41,696 bases of DNA, taken from positions 1 through 41,696 of the IMG/VR virus record IMGVR_UViG_3300032069_000022; one strand, 5' to 3'. The notes under the pieces are model-generated. The model was not told where the DNA came from and ran no database searches. It saw nothing but the letters and a program-made list of their open reading frames with translations. Source of the DNA: a virus. This document shows, piece by piece, positions 7,794-15,195 of the stretch (the stretch's first letter is position 1; the number at the start of each line of letters is the position of its first letter). The translations under genes were made by a program, and so were the position numbers.

Positions 7794-7813
7794 GGGGCGG
7801 AAATTACCGCCCC
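7794..7813 (-). other. Intergenic hairpin after the major capsid gene
   Basis: A 7-bp GC stem (GGGGCGG/CCGCCCC) with a 6-nt A/T loop lies between the capsid stop and the next ribosome site. No U-tract follows on the minus strand. It is the first of three similar hairpins, each placed after one gene of the capsid cluster. Confidence 0.55.
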
Positions 7814-7859
7814 GAAAATTGTTAAAGTAAAATATTAGAAAACTGGTATAACCTATTGA

Positions 7860-8825
7860 TTATAGACCAGTTATCTGAATCATCTTGCTCTCCCGATCGT
7901 TCGCTGTATCCCAGACACTCGCGTAAGCTAGGATTCCTCTCCACGCGATCGCCTTTACCCGCCCGAAGTCGGACTGGTAATTGGGATCGGCATAGAGCGC
8001 GGGAGCTTCGGCCTCGACTCTGTAAACCGCCTCGTCTCCGAAAACCACGCCCTCGGAAATAAGACCGGCCGCGTCAATGCTATTCACAAAGCACTGTTCA
8101 CGGTCAACCTGGACCACCCGTATACCCTCGGCCTTCCCCACTTCACTTCTGAAGAAGAGATCGCCTTTCTGAAGGTACATGTGGACCTGCTGCCACAGAG
8201 GGTCAATTTTGAGACCACGGGTATTTTTTCGAGAGGTCAGCATTACGAAATCGTCTCCCTCGAAAGGTGGGCAGTGGATGTCGCCATCCAGATAGTCCCG
8301 AAGAATTCCCATGTGGTCAAAGGTCAGCGGAGAGGCAACGGTCGTAGCCGCCACACCGCTCGTTGTGAAAGTCCCACCAGAAGCAGAGGTGGGGGCGAAA
8401 ACGATCTTCACGTCAGTTGACATGAAAGCCCGGGCCGCAGCCGCGTCCATGATACGATCCATCTGGCGGGTAAGGGTCTTCTGAAGAATGGACTGAGGAT
8501 CGAATTTCCCAAGCTGCTCGCTCAGGTTCGTGTACTCAACCCCTCGGCCCCATTCCACCATCTTGATCGCCCGGTTACCGTACTGCAATTTGTCGATCGG
8601 AATCCTGGTAGATTCCTCAAGCTGAGCATTCGTGGTCGGATCGGGCAACTCCGTCACGTGCATGATGTTGAAGGTTTCACCCTTTTTCCGGCCAGCGCCA
8701 GGGGCGGGCTTTGTGAAGGGCACCACTTTCAGCTTCAGCGCACTCCAGTAGAGCAACTGATTGCTGATGAAGTGATTTTTATAGACACCGGTGTCGGCGT
8801 CAAAGCGTTCTGTTACTTGATAACC
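7860..8825 (-). CDS. Major capsid protein, exon 2 (main part)
   Basis: Exon 2 gives 321 residues starting GYQVTERFDADTGVYKNHFI, with a frame open well upstream of the first ATG (8756). It contains GAGRKKGETFNIMHVTELPD, STRIPIDKLQYGNRAIKMVEWG, LSEQLGKFDPQSILQKTL-RQMDRIMD and a C-terminal AWRGILAYASVWDT. This is the pattern of HK97-fold coat proteins of the N4-gp56/related type, and it follows a scaffold gene. The first part lies across a group I intron at 9397-9478. Spliced, and without the 4-bp duplication described there, the protein would be 347 aa. Splice borders are inferred from P1 pairing and frame. Confidence 0.85.
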   Translation of the reverse strand, partial: GYQVTERFDADTGVYKNHFISNQLLYWSALKLKVVPFTKPAPGAGRKKGETFNIMHVTELPDPTTNAQLEESTRIPIDKLQYGNRAIKMVEWGRGVEYTNLSEQLGKFDPQSILQKTLTRQMDRIMDAAAARAFMSTDVKIVFAPTSASGGTFTTSGVAATTVASPLTFDHMGILRDYLDGDIHCPPFEGDDFVMLTSRKNTRGLKIDPLWQQVHMYLQKGDLFFRSEVGKAEGIRVVQVDREQCFVNSIDAAGLISEGVVFGDEAVYRVEAEAPALYADPNYQSDFGRVKAIAWRGILAYASVWDTANDRESKMIQITGL

Positions 8826-9396
8826 CTTTCGGGCGGGTGGTCATTTCTGCCACCTCTTCGGGATTTCCCCGAAGACCAGACTATATCATCCCATTTGGGC
8901 CATGCTCATAGTCGTTGAGGATCTCGGAAGGTTTGAACAAGGGCCAGTTCATCTTCGGAATATTCCCTATCCTTATTTGAAAGGTCCTTTTTTGGAAGTC
9001 TCTTTTTTACAAATTGCAACATTAAAACCGCTTTTGTATTTTTAGTAATCAAGTGCGGAATTAATATTGGAAGTAAGATCTCAAGAGACGAAAGCCGGTT
9101 CACGTTTATTCCGTGAATCTGTTTCCTTCCAAAGTGTCCCGTTAAATCCCCGCCATTGCGGTGAAACACATAAAAGGAAACCTTAAGACTTTCATAAATT
9201 TTGGTTATTTCCAAAATCATTCCAGGATCGGTGTTGCAGATCGTTATAATCGGAGTGAATCTTTGATGTCCGCTTTTGTTTGATCCGCCAAACAACAACG
9301 AACCTTCTCCATCCACGATACCAGCTAACCATCCGATCCTTGCTTCCGTTACCTGCTGATTGTCCATTGTTCCATCCTTTATATTTTTACCTAAGC
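8826..9396 (-). mobile_element. Group I intron in the major capsid gene
   Basis: The segment separates two in-frame capsid exons. Core elements on the minus strand: R-type CAACGACTATGAGC (P7 strand GACTA, 8909-8913), P8 hairpin CCCAAATGGG (8890-8899), S-type GATGATATAGTC (P7 strand TAGTC, 8879-8883), then P9 TCTTCGGG/CCCGAAGA (8855-8875) and two further small hairpins. P1 can form between exon end ATTACT and intron GGTAAA, giving the expected U-G at the splice site. The intron then starts GCTTAGG at 9396 and ends in G at 8826, 571 nt. It carries a LAGLIDADG gene whose last codons overlap the P7 strand. The exact 3' site is the least certain point. Confidence 0.85.
8906..9367 (-). CDS. LAGLIDADG homing endonuclease (intron-encoded)
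   Basis: 153 aa with one LAGLIDADG motif (GWLAGIVDGEG, residues 12-22), so it should act as a homodimer that cuts intronless capsid alleles and drives intron homing. Later parts fit the fold: TPIITICNTDPGMILEI, GINVNRLSSLEILLPILIPH and LITKNTKAVLMLQFVKKR. The ATG is preceded by AAAGGATGGAAC. The stop codon lies within the intron's conserved R/P7 sequence, so coding and ribozyme sequence overlap. There is no sign of decay. Confidence 0.92.
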   Translation of the reverse strand: MDNQQVTEARIGWLAGIVDGEGSLLFGGSNKSGHQRFTPIITICNTDPGMILEITKIYESLKVSFYVFHRNGGDLTGHFGRKQIHGINVNRLSSLEILLPILIPHLITKNTKAVLMLQFVKKRLPKKDLSNKDREYSEDELALVQTFRDPQRL

Positions 9397-9478
9397 AGTA
9401 ATAAAGGCTTTAGGATTTTCCAGCATATCGCAAGGTTTATACTGGATCGAATTAATTGGTCCAGTTCATAGCTGCCAT
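9397..9478 (-). pseudogene. Major capsid protein, exon 1, with apparent 4-bp frameshift
   Basis: ATG at 9478 follows AGGAGAAATCTC, 12 bp after the scaffold gene, exactly where a capsid start is expected. It reads MAAMNWTN then TAA. Another frame reads SIQYKPCDMLENPKAFIT up to the intron. AATTAATT at 9450-9457 is a tandem AATT; with one copy removed the two parts join as a 26-codon exon in frame with exon 2. So either there is a real 4-bp duplication, a sequencing or assembly error, or translation starts internally at ATG 9426 (MLENPKAF), which lacks a ribosome site. Confidence 0.75.
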
Positions 9479-9489
9479 GAGATTTCTCC

Positions 9490-10602
9490 TTAGAAGGTTC
9501 TCTGCGCCTTTTCAAGAGCCTCATCCATCGACATCGGTTTTTCCTGTTGGATAACCTCTGCCGGACGATTTCCGCTCCGTTCGAGCACAGAGTTATTTTT
9601 TTGAGTTTTCTCAGCCCTCTCTTTGGCTGAGGCGATAGGACCCGCAATGCGGGCCTTCATCTTCTGTACTTCATTTACTGTCCACTCAATCTTCTTGTCT
9701 GTCGTTTCGCCAGGAGCATAACCGGCAAACTTCCAGAACAAATCGTAGTCAGATGAATTTTCTCGGACCTTCTTACCATTGGCATCGGTGGATTCGATGC
9801 TGGTCCTCATGTCCAAACCAAGTTCGGTAGCCTTGGAATCAGCGTATGAAGTGACCTGGGCCGCTCTACTTCTCTCCTCTTCGGCCTCTTGGTCCCTTTT
9901 TCTCTGATCTTCCTGCTGCTTCGTCAGTTCGGTTTTTGTGGAGGTGAGCTTACTTTCAAATTCCTCGCTCACAATGCTCCGCATTTTATTTAAAACACCT
10001 GACCAGGCCTTGACAGACTTGGCACGATAGTCAGCAGAAGTTGGATCTAGGTTTTCGATCTCATCGAGAGTCTTGCTTACCGATTCCTCAAGTTCCGTTT
10101 CCGGACTTTTCTTGGGAGTCGCTGGTTCAAGATTTCTCTTGGCGGTCAGAACCATAAGTTCCTGGATCTGGCCAGCAAGTTTCTCGTTCTGCTCTCGTTG
10201 CCGCTTGTTATCCTCCCGATTGCTGTGAAATTCAGACTGAGTATCCGTGAGCCTCTTTTGAAGAATCTCGTTTTCCTTCTGTAGCTCAGCTAATTTCTCA
10301 TCGGGAGTTTTTTCTGTCTTGCCCTCCTCCTTCGGTGTTTTCGGAGGCTTCTCCGTTAGAGGGATTACCTTTTCTTCGGGCGGTTTCGTTTCTTTGTCTT
10401 TTTTACCGGACTCCGCAGTTTCGAGATCTTCTTTTTCGTCGTCCTTTACCTTTCCTTCATCCTCATCGCTGGTATCCGCAGGATGACCCTGAAAAGTTAT
10501 TGACGCCTTACCTAGCATTTCATCGAAGGTGGTTCCTTCTTTGATCTCTTCGACCGGAGTGGGGTCCGATACTTTGACTTGAACCTTAGTGCCCTTTGCC
10601 AT
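9490..10602 (-). CDS. Capsid scaffolding protein
   Basis: 370 aa, extremely charged and helical. An acidic, Lys/Glu/Pro-rich N-terminal half is followed by a predicted coiled coil (KLAELQKENEILQKRLTDTQ onward, roughly residues 100-160), a second helical segment rich in E, K, R and Q near 200-250, and a short C-terminal basic/helical tail (SMDEALEKAQRTF) of the kind that contacts coat protein. No Cys, no enzyme motif. It sits just upstream of the major capsid gene, the classic scaffold position. AGGAGGCAGT precedes the ATG. Confidence 0.85.
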   Translation of the reverse strand: MAKGTKVQVKVSDPTPVEEIKEGTTFDEMLGKASITFQGHPADTSDEDEGKVKDDEKEDLETAESGKKDKETKPPEEKVIPLTEKPPKTPKEEGKTEKTPDEKLAELQKENEILQKRLTDTQSEFHSNREDNKRQREQNEKLAGQIQELMVLTAKRNLEPATPKKSPETELEESVSKTLDEIENLDPTSADYRAKSVKAWSGVLNKMRSIVSEEFESKLTSTKTELTKQQEDQRKRDQEAEEERSRAAQVTSYADSKATELGLDMRTSIESTDANGKKVRENSSDYDLFWKFAGYAPGETTDKKIEWTVNEVQKMKARIAGPIASAKERAEKTQKNNSVLERSGNRPAEVIQQEKPMSMDEALEKAQRTF

Positions 10603-10643
10603 ACTGCCTCCTGTGCCAGCGAGAATCCTTGCGGGTCGCTGTT

Positions 10644-11060
10644 TTAATTTTTACCTGTCGGAATCCCTTGCGGGGCGACAATGGGTTTATTATTAATTCG
10701 GGCATAGTTGGTAGCAAAAATATTACCAACATTTAACAATCTCTTTACTTTAGAAAGAACATCCAGGAGAGCCATGCTCCTGGGGTCGGTCTGGATCAGT
10801 TGATTGATCCGGTCGGCCAGAAGCGAAGTAACATATCCGTAAATTATGCCACCTTCGCCTTGTAAATCAGCCAGAAGTTGCTGAGTATCCCGAAAAACCT
10901 TTGCGTATCTTTCTTGCTCATCTGGAGAAAGAACCTCTTTCTCTACGTTAAAATTTTCAGGTTGGCCAGTAACAACATCTACCGGCAATCCAGATTCAGA
11001 CATTGGAACATTCTGAATCACCAGCGGCGGCGCTGGAACCCTGATATCGTCATCTCCCAT
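10644..11060 (-). CDS. Small helical protein between portal and scaffold
   Basis: 138 aa. The N-terminal 45 residues are Pro/Val-rich and probably extended. The rest is helical: SPDEQERYAKVFRDTQQLLADL, IIYGYVTSLLADRINQLIQT and LLDVLSKVKRLLNVGNIFATNY. A role in head assembly (portal-associated, or a scaffold accessory) is inferred from the position between portal and scaffold genes. No named family is recognised. Confidence 0.75.
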   Translation of the reverse strand: MGDDDIRVPAPPLVIQNVPMSESGLPVDVVTGQPENFNVEKEVLSPDEQERYAKVFRDTQQLLADLQGEGGIIYGYVTSLLADRINQLIQTDPRSMALLDVLSKVKRLLNVGNIFATNYARINNKPIVAPQGIPTGKN

Positions 11061-11076
11061 ATTCCCCCCTCAAAAA

Positions 11077-13212
11077 TTACGATTTAGTTGTTGGCCCCTT
11101 TGGTGCCATCAAATTTTTAACTGCGGCCCTGTGTTTCTCTTCCTTGTGTCGCAAGTCTGTCGCATGTTTTTCTTTAGACTGACTTACATCAAGCTGGTGG
11201 GCCTCTTCGGCGTGTCTCATTTGCTGAGCGTTAGACGCCTGGTCGTTGGCGTTCTGGTTTACCACTCCCTGTGTCTCGGCTCCAGCCTTAGCTGTTTCCT
11301 CGGGGGTTGGTTGCTGCGCCTGAGCCCCTGCCTGAGACGCTGCTAATTGGGCGTTGGCCGCCTGGGTTTTTGCATCAGCGGCCTGTTGTTCTAAAGCCTC
11401 TTTCTGTCCAATCGCCTTATCCTGAATGTCCTGTTGCATCTTATCGATCTGTTCGATCTTGGCATCGTCAACAACAATACGCTGATCGATAAGGTTAGCG
11501 CACCTATTAATCGCCTTAATAAGATACCCGGGACGAAGATATGGTTTGAACATATCCCCAAACTTTGTTTGATCGAAAAGGGGAAGGATCACATTCATAA
11601 TAGTCTTCAGGGTATCCTGATCCTTCATAATAGCAGTGATACCATCAACATGAAAACTTCCATTCAACAGAGGAAGCCTTATTCCCGTTGAAGACTGAAG
11701 ATCAATATACTTACCGAGATCTTCTCCCTTAAAAATTTCCTGTAAATCCTGAACCCCTGCATTTGCCTGGATAGTCTCGGCGCCAGCCTGGATTGCCCAG
11801 ATCGCTCCATCCTCCAGGTTGTTGGCCATAAGGGTAACTACGGTATCGCTCTGCTCCAAGTTCTGTGCGTTCTCTCGCGCCGTTACTTCAGCCCGAAATC
11901 CCGGGAGACCCTGGATCGTGTCGTTAATCATCGTCCCCTTTTGAAATGCCTGATCTCCAAAATTCAAATACGCCATTACGTCGCCAGTGATCGCCTTTCG
12001 GTCAACGGTCCTTACGACTTCCTGGCCTTGATTTGTTTCCCTTACAAGCCATGGCTTTCCGGGATAAGTAGTGAGATCTTCCTGGTCCATAATCAAAGGT
12101 AGGGTTATCTCAAGCATAGGATTGACTATCCAATTTAAATAGTCATTGTGTAGCGCGGCAAGGCTGCACATGAAGTACCAAAGAGAACGCACTCCGTGTA
12201 GAAGCCCCCGCCCGTCGAATCGCAAAAAATGAGGTAACGGCGAGAAGGAGATTCCGGGCCATCGTAATCTATTGTAGGGGGACGGTTTGGGTAGCCCGAT
12301 AACAGTGTCTCCCGCCCAAGTGTAAGTTGCGTTATCAAGTAACTTCTCCCCTCGGGGTGAAAGAATCATTCCCCAGAATTCTGACGTTAAAACTGATTTC
12401 CGAAAAACCGAACGAGCCCAGATCATGTCTTTTCGCATCTGAATCTGCTGTTGGGTCATCAGCGGATTGGCGGAGGAGGTGTTGTCACCCGCTGAGGCGT
12501 AATCCTGAACCTGCGCTGTATTTACATATCGTCCTTGCTTCTCTGCCTCCCGGATAACATGATAATCAAGATATTCCTGATGGACCCAATACATTCCAGA
12601 TTGAGGCTCTCTTCCGAAAGCGTCAGGATCGCGGTGGATTTTCCATGGTTCCACCAGGATATATTTTAGACCAAACCCCGGACGCCATACCGGAATCATT
12701 TCCATGCTCTGACCGACCGCAAATCCCATCCCGGCTGCATCAGTAAAGTGAACCGGAAAGTTTGCATGAGAACGGTCGAGATAATGCTTCATTACTTTTG
12801 TCCAGAGGTCTGCGGCCTCCGAATTGGATTCGTTCTGGATACTAACAAAGTCGGTATTAAAAGCCTTCCTAACTCCGGCCATCGCAAACTGAACAGCAGC
12901 ATGAGGTTTCGGGAGAACGACCTTCGATTGCCATTTTTCCTTGCGAGTATAATTAGGAGGATCTTCTTCATAGTAAACCTTCAAACATTCGCGCTGGACT
13001 TCCCGAATCTTACGCATATGATTAATGGATGTTCTAACAGCGTCAACCCCGTAGTCAACAAAATGCTTAGGGGATTCGTGAGCGTAAGCAATAGAGGCTT
13101 CAGTTCTTTCACCCATCTCCTTAGTGTCGGGAAGGTTAGGTTTTGCGTTCGATAATTCCCTGATCCGCGATTGAATCATCGCGGATATTTTTGCGAGATC
13201 AGCATCAGGCAT
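11077..13212 (-). CDS. Portal protein
   Basis: 711 aa, within the size range of podovirus-type portals. The N-terminal part has long helices (SPKHFVDYGVDAVRTSINHM), and the wing/stem region includes KWQSKVVLPKPHAAVQFAMA, ILVEPWKIHRDPDAFG, LPHFLRFDGRGLLHGVRSLW and LPGFRAEVTARENAQNLEQS, which match the layout of portals from SU10-like and related phages. The last 130 residues are Gln/Ala-rich coiled coil (KEALEQQAADAKTQAANAQ), likely the barrel. Portals form the dodecameric DNA entry ring and dock terminase. The gene lies upstream of scaffold and coat as usual. Confidence 0.88.
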   Translation of the reverse strand: MPDADLAKISAMIQSRIRELSNAKPNLPDTKEMGERTEASIAYAHESPKHFVDYGVDAVRTSINHMRKIREVQRECLKVYYEEDPPNYTRKEKWQSKVVLPKPHAAVQFAMAGVRKAFNTDFVSIQNESNSEAADLWTKVMKHYLDRSHANFPVHFTDAAGMGFAVGQSMEMIPVWRPGFGLKYILVEPWKIHRDPDAFGREPQSGMYWVHQEYLDYHVIREAEKQGRYVNTAQVQDYASAGDNTSSANPLMTQQQIQMRKDMIWARSVFRKSVLTSEFWGMILSPRGEKLLDNATYTWAGDTVIGLPKPSPYNRLRWPGISFSPLPHFLRFDGRGLLHGVRSLWYFMCSLAALHNDYLNWIVNPMLEITLPLIMDQEDLTTYPGKPWLVRETNQGQEVVRTVDRKAITGDVMAYLNFGDQAFQKGTMINDTIQGLPGFRAEVTARENAQNLEQSDTVVTLMANNLEDGAIWAIQAGAETIQANAGVQDLQEIFKGEDLGKYIDLQSSTGIRLPLLNGSFHVDGITAIMKDQDTLKTIMNVILPLFDQTKFGDMFKPYLRPGYLIKAINRCANLIDQRIVVDDAKIEQIDKMQQDIQDKAIGQKEALEQQAADAKTQAANAQLAASQAGAQAQQPTPEETAKAGAETQGVVNQNANDQASNAQQMRHAEEAHQLDVSQSKEKHATDLRHKEEKHRAAVKNLMAPKGPTTKS

Positions 13213-13232
13213 AATGGCTCCGCTTAATACTC

Positions 13233-13439
13233 TTAGCGCCGCAACTTTTTTACCGGGCTGCCGACAGTGTGCATCGGGAGGCCTTTTGTTTTTGTTGACG
13301 CAAAATCTTTCACGTCCCCCGGATTCATGGTAGAAGCTATCTTGGCCGAAGCGGTTCCCGGCTTAGCCTTCATCTCGCCCTTCTGAATCGCATGGGCCAT
13401 TCCCATCATTTCCTGTTGAGCTTTTGATTTAGCAGGCAT
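13233..13439 (-). CDS. DUF3008-like small phage protein
   Basis: 68 aa, basic. It starts MPAKSKAQQEMMGMAHAIQKGE and ends with DVKDFASTKTKGLPMHTV, matching the characteristic PAKSK-QQ-MGM...DV-DFASTK-KGLP pattern of the DUF3008 family found beside portal genes. Function unknown; the basic character would allow nucleic-acid binding. It ends 20 bp before the portal ATG. Confidence 0.82.
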   Translation of the reverse strand: MPAKSKAQQEMMGMAHAIQKGEMKAKPGTASAKIASTMNPGDVKDFASTKTKGLPMHTVGSPVKKLRR

Positions 13440-13441
13440 GA

Positions 13442-13603
13442 TTATTCTCCGTATCCACCCATGTCAGATTCTTTCTTAATCGGTGGTTTCATGCGACCAG
13501 ACATCGGACCACTCAATGACTTGTCATAGGGGGTCTCGATCTCTTTCCCGGGCTCATCATCCTTAACAGTTTCGTTAAGTTTTTTGTCTTGAGGCATATT
13601 CAT
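13442..13603 (-). CDS. Small hydrophilic phage protein, unknown
   Basis: 53 aa (MNMPQDKKLNETVKDDEPGK...). I chose the ATG at 13603 because a perfect AGGAGGA lies 7 nt upstream. A longer frame from 13675 would read through a terminator hairpin (13628-13662) and has no ribosome site. The product is polar and probably disordered, ending KKESDMGGYGE. No family recognised. Confidence 0.65.
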   Translation of the reverse strand: MNMPQDKKLNETVKDDEPGKEIETPYDKSLSGPMSGRMKPPIKKESDMGGYGE

Positions 13604-13618
13604 TAAAATTTCCTCCTG

Positions 13619-13662
13619 AAAAATAAAGGGAACCCCTCCGGGGATTATCTTGAGGGGTTCCC
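13619..13662 (-). terminator. Strong Rho-independent terminator upstream of the portal block
   Basis: A 10-bp perfect stem (GGGAACCCCT/AGGGGTTCCC, arms 13628-13637 and 13653-13662, 15-nt loop) is followed on the minus strand by TTTATTTTT. It would separate the lysis/small-gene transcript from the portal-capsid transcript, or attenuate read-through. No clear promoter was spotted immediately downstream, so partial read-through is likely. Confidence 0.75.
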
Positions 13663-13690
13663 ACCCCGTTCCCACCCGGCATTTTAAGCG

Positions 13691-13891
13691 CTACTGCCGG
13701 GCAAGTCTTTTGGAGGCCAGTTTCGCCTCACGTCGCAATGACGTTTCTCGTCTCCGTGTTTTGTTTTTGTTCATTCGATCTTCTCGAAGATACCGAGCAT
13801 GTTTAGCTCGGTGGGCCATTATCTGACGGTCCTTTTTGGAGTTTCCGCCAGCCTTCCGCTTTTTCGGAAGTTTAAGGAGTCTCGCGTCCAC
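13691..13891 (-). CDS. Very basic small protein
   Basis: 66 aa, over one third Lys/Arg (PKKRKAGGNSKKDRQIMAHR, then HARYLREDRMNKNKTRRRE). The start is GTG at 13891 with AGGTGA 6 nt upstream. Such Arg/Lys-rich peptides often bind nucleic acid; no family recognised. The terminator at 13619-13662 follows its stop. Confidence 0.6.
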   Translation of the reverse strand: MDARLLKLPKKRKAGGNSKKDRQIMAHRAKHARYLREDRMNKNKTRRRETSLRREAKLASKRLARQ

Positions 13892-13929
13892 ATGACTTCA
13901 CCTACTTTCCCATTTGAACGTAAGTTACT

Positions 13930-14038
13930 TCGTCATATGAACCTCCTTAATTTTGTATCCGGAATCCGAAGCAACCTCACTCGGACGAAGCCCTTGGCAG
14001 GACCATTGCCCCGAGGGTACGTTTTTCGACGGATTCCG
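13930..14038 (-). ncRNA. Candidate structured RNA with SD-led mini-ORF
   Basis: On the minus strand a 9-bp stem (CGGAATCCG/CGGATTCCG, arms 14030-14038 and 13960-13968) encloses CTCGG/CCGAG (14011-14015 with 13980-13984), itself enclosing GGCA/TGCC around a 7-nt loop. After the outer stem comes AAGGAGGTTCAT and an ATG-ACG-AAG-TAA mini-ORF (MTK, 13928-13939). The segment lies in a non-coding gap between a 21-aa membrane peptide and the basic 66-aa gene, so it could be a regulatory leader or processed RNA. No known class was recognised. Confidence 0.45.
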
Positions 14039-14044
14039 AAGCCA

Positions 14045-14110
14045 TTAACCAAAAATTGCGTGACCAACCACCAGACCTAAAACAACGGCAATAAAAATCA
14101 TCGAGATCAT
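14045..14110 (-). CDS. 21-aa single-span membrane peptide
   Basis: ATG at 14110 overlaps the previous stop (GCATGA). The product MISMIFIAVVLGLVVGHAIFG is almost wholly one membrane span. Short membrane peptides of this kind occur in phage lysis cassettes, and this one lies two genes after the holin, but a lysis role is only an inference. Confidence 0.5.
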   Translation of the reverse strand: MISMIFIAVVLGLVVGHAIFG

Positions 14111-14271
14111 GCCTGTGTCCCCTTTATGGTGGCAAAGTCCTTCGGATACGGAGAAACACCCGGGAGTTTCTTAAGCTTATTGTCCACAATACGAACCGAT
14201 GGGATCTTGGGAATTCCTGGCCCCTTTATGGCCCGATTACTTTTTGATTTCGAGATTCCTGCTTTTGCCAT
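14107..14271 (-). CDS. Small basic protein after the holin
   Basis: 54 aa (MAKAGISKSKSNRAIKGPGI...KGTQA). ATG at 14271 overlaps the holin stop (TAATG), and the stop overlaps the next ATG (ATGA), so translation is probably coupled. It is Lys/Pro/Ile-rich with no Cys and no membrane span. Function unknown. Confidence 0.65.
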   Translation of the reverse strand: MAKAGISKSKSNRAIKGPGIPKIPSVRIVDNKLKKLPGVSPYPKDFATIKGTQA

Positions 14272-14717
14272 TATCCAGTAGCCTTGCCCTTCCCCGGGGA
14301 ACCATCGGTCTGCTTGTCATAACTTCTCAGCCCGGCCAATCCGAGCATTCCAAGAAGCAACGTCATCAACTCGCCTAACTCCAGGGTTGGCATGGTTGTG
14401 TTGATCTCAAAGAGAGAGAATCCCCAGATCAAAAAGGGTTGCGCGACATAATAATAGCCAATTGCAAAGCCGCATACCCAACCGATGAATGGTCGCCAAC
14501 CAGCGACAAAGACGCTTTGCGACCTTGCCTCTTCCTGGTTGATGGCCAACTGGCCAAGGACCATATCCAACTCGCCCTTGAGCTTCATCTGCTCGATCAC
14601 TGCCGCAACGGCAACCTTGGCTTCCTGGGCATCTATCTTTTTATTCGCGTCAGGGAAAATTTTGTCAACGATTGTGTTGACCAGTCCACCTATCGTACTG
14701 ATCGGGTCGAAACCCAT
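14271..14717 (-). CDS. Holin (3-TM superfamily-like)
   Basis: 148 aa. The N-terminal soluble half is helical (AQEAKVAVAAVIEQMKLKGE). It is followed by the signature SVFVAGWRPFIGWVCGFAIG and hydrophobic spans through about residue 135, ending LLGMLGLAGLRSYDKQ. The VAGWRPFIGW motif is characteristic of the 3-TM holin family (GTA-type). Holins form inner-membrane lesions that time lysis. It lies among lysis-type genes between terminase and portal. Confidence 0.82.
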   Translation of the reverse strand: MGFDPISTIGGLVNTIVDKIFPDANKKIDAQEAKVAVAAVIEQMKLKGELDMVLGQLAINQEEARSQSVFVAGWRPFIGWVCGFAIGYYYVAQPFLIWGFSLFEINTTMPTLELGELMTLLLGMLGLAGLRSYDKQTDGSPGKGKATG

Positions 14718-14727
14718 AACCCCTCCC

Positions 14728-15195
14728 TTAAATACTTACACCCTCGATGAACTTCTTAAAGCTGTTGTAATCAGTTGACTTGTTCACCTTAAAGAGAACA
14801 TCGCTAGGTTTCCCGGTTTTCATAAACGAGGAGTCTTCGTAGTTCTCCGAAAGATGAGTTTTCTTGGAATCAAAGTTCGCATATCCCTCTGGACAATAAT
14901 TGACCATCACGGCAAGAATATGCACCTTATTGTCTAAAAGGGCGATAAAAACAATAACGTCAACCGTCTGTTCCTTGTTCATGTGCTCTATAATCTGAGC
15001 AGCGTTTCCGTTGCTAAACATTTTCTGTCCGATAGCCTGACCAGGGAACTTCATAAAGTCAGGAGCCTGCTCGGGCATGGTCACACAGACCTTTTCCTGA
15101 ATATTGGGAACGCACAGTGTCTTCAGGCCTTCCGCTCCGGCCACACCGGCGAATAAGAACAACGCCATCAGTAGTACAGCAAAAAAACCTTTCAT
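14728..15195 (-). CDS. Exported protein, unknown function
   Basis: 155 aa with a clear signal peptide (MKGFFAVLLMALFLFAGVAGA, cleavage likely after the AGA near residue 21). The mature part has three Cys (CVPNIQEKVCV, YCPEG) and a conserved-looking hydrophobic strand TVDVIVFIALLDNKVHILAV. It sits between the DUF5675 protein and the holin, so a periplasmic role in lysis is plausible but unproven. It begins at the previous gene's stop. Confidence 0.72.
   Translation of the reverse strand: MKGFFAVLLMALFLFAGVAGAEGLKTLCVPNIQEKVCVTMPEQAPDFMKFPGQAIGQKMFSNGNAAQIIEHMNKEQTVDVIVFIALLDNKVHILAVMVNYCPEGYANFDSKKTHLSENYEDSSFMKTGKPSDVLFKVNKSTDYNSFKKFIEGVSI

Noticed and set aside
9450-9478. Programmed frameshift at the capsid start
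   Set aside because: No slippery heptamer or stimulating structure is visible, and the tandem AATT explains the offset exactly.
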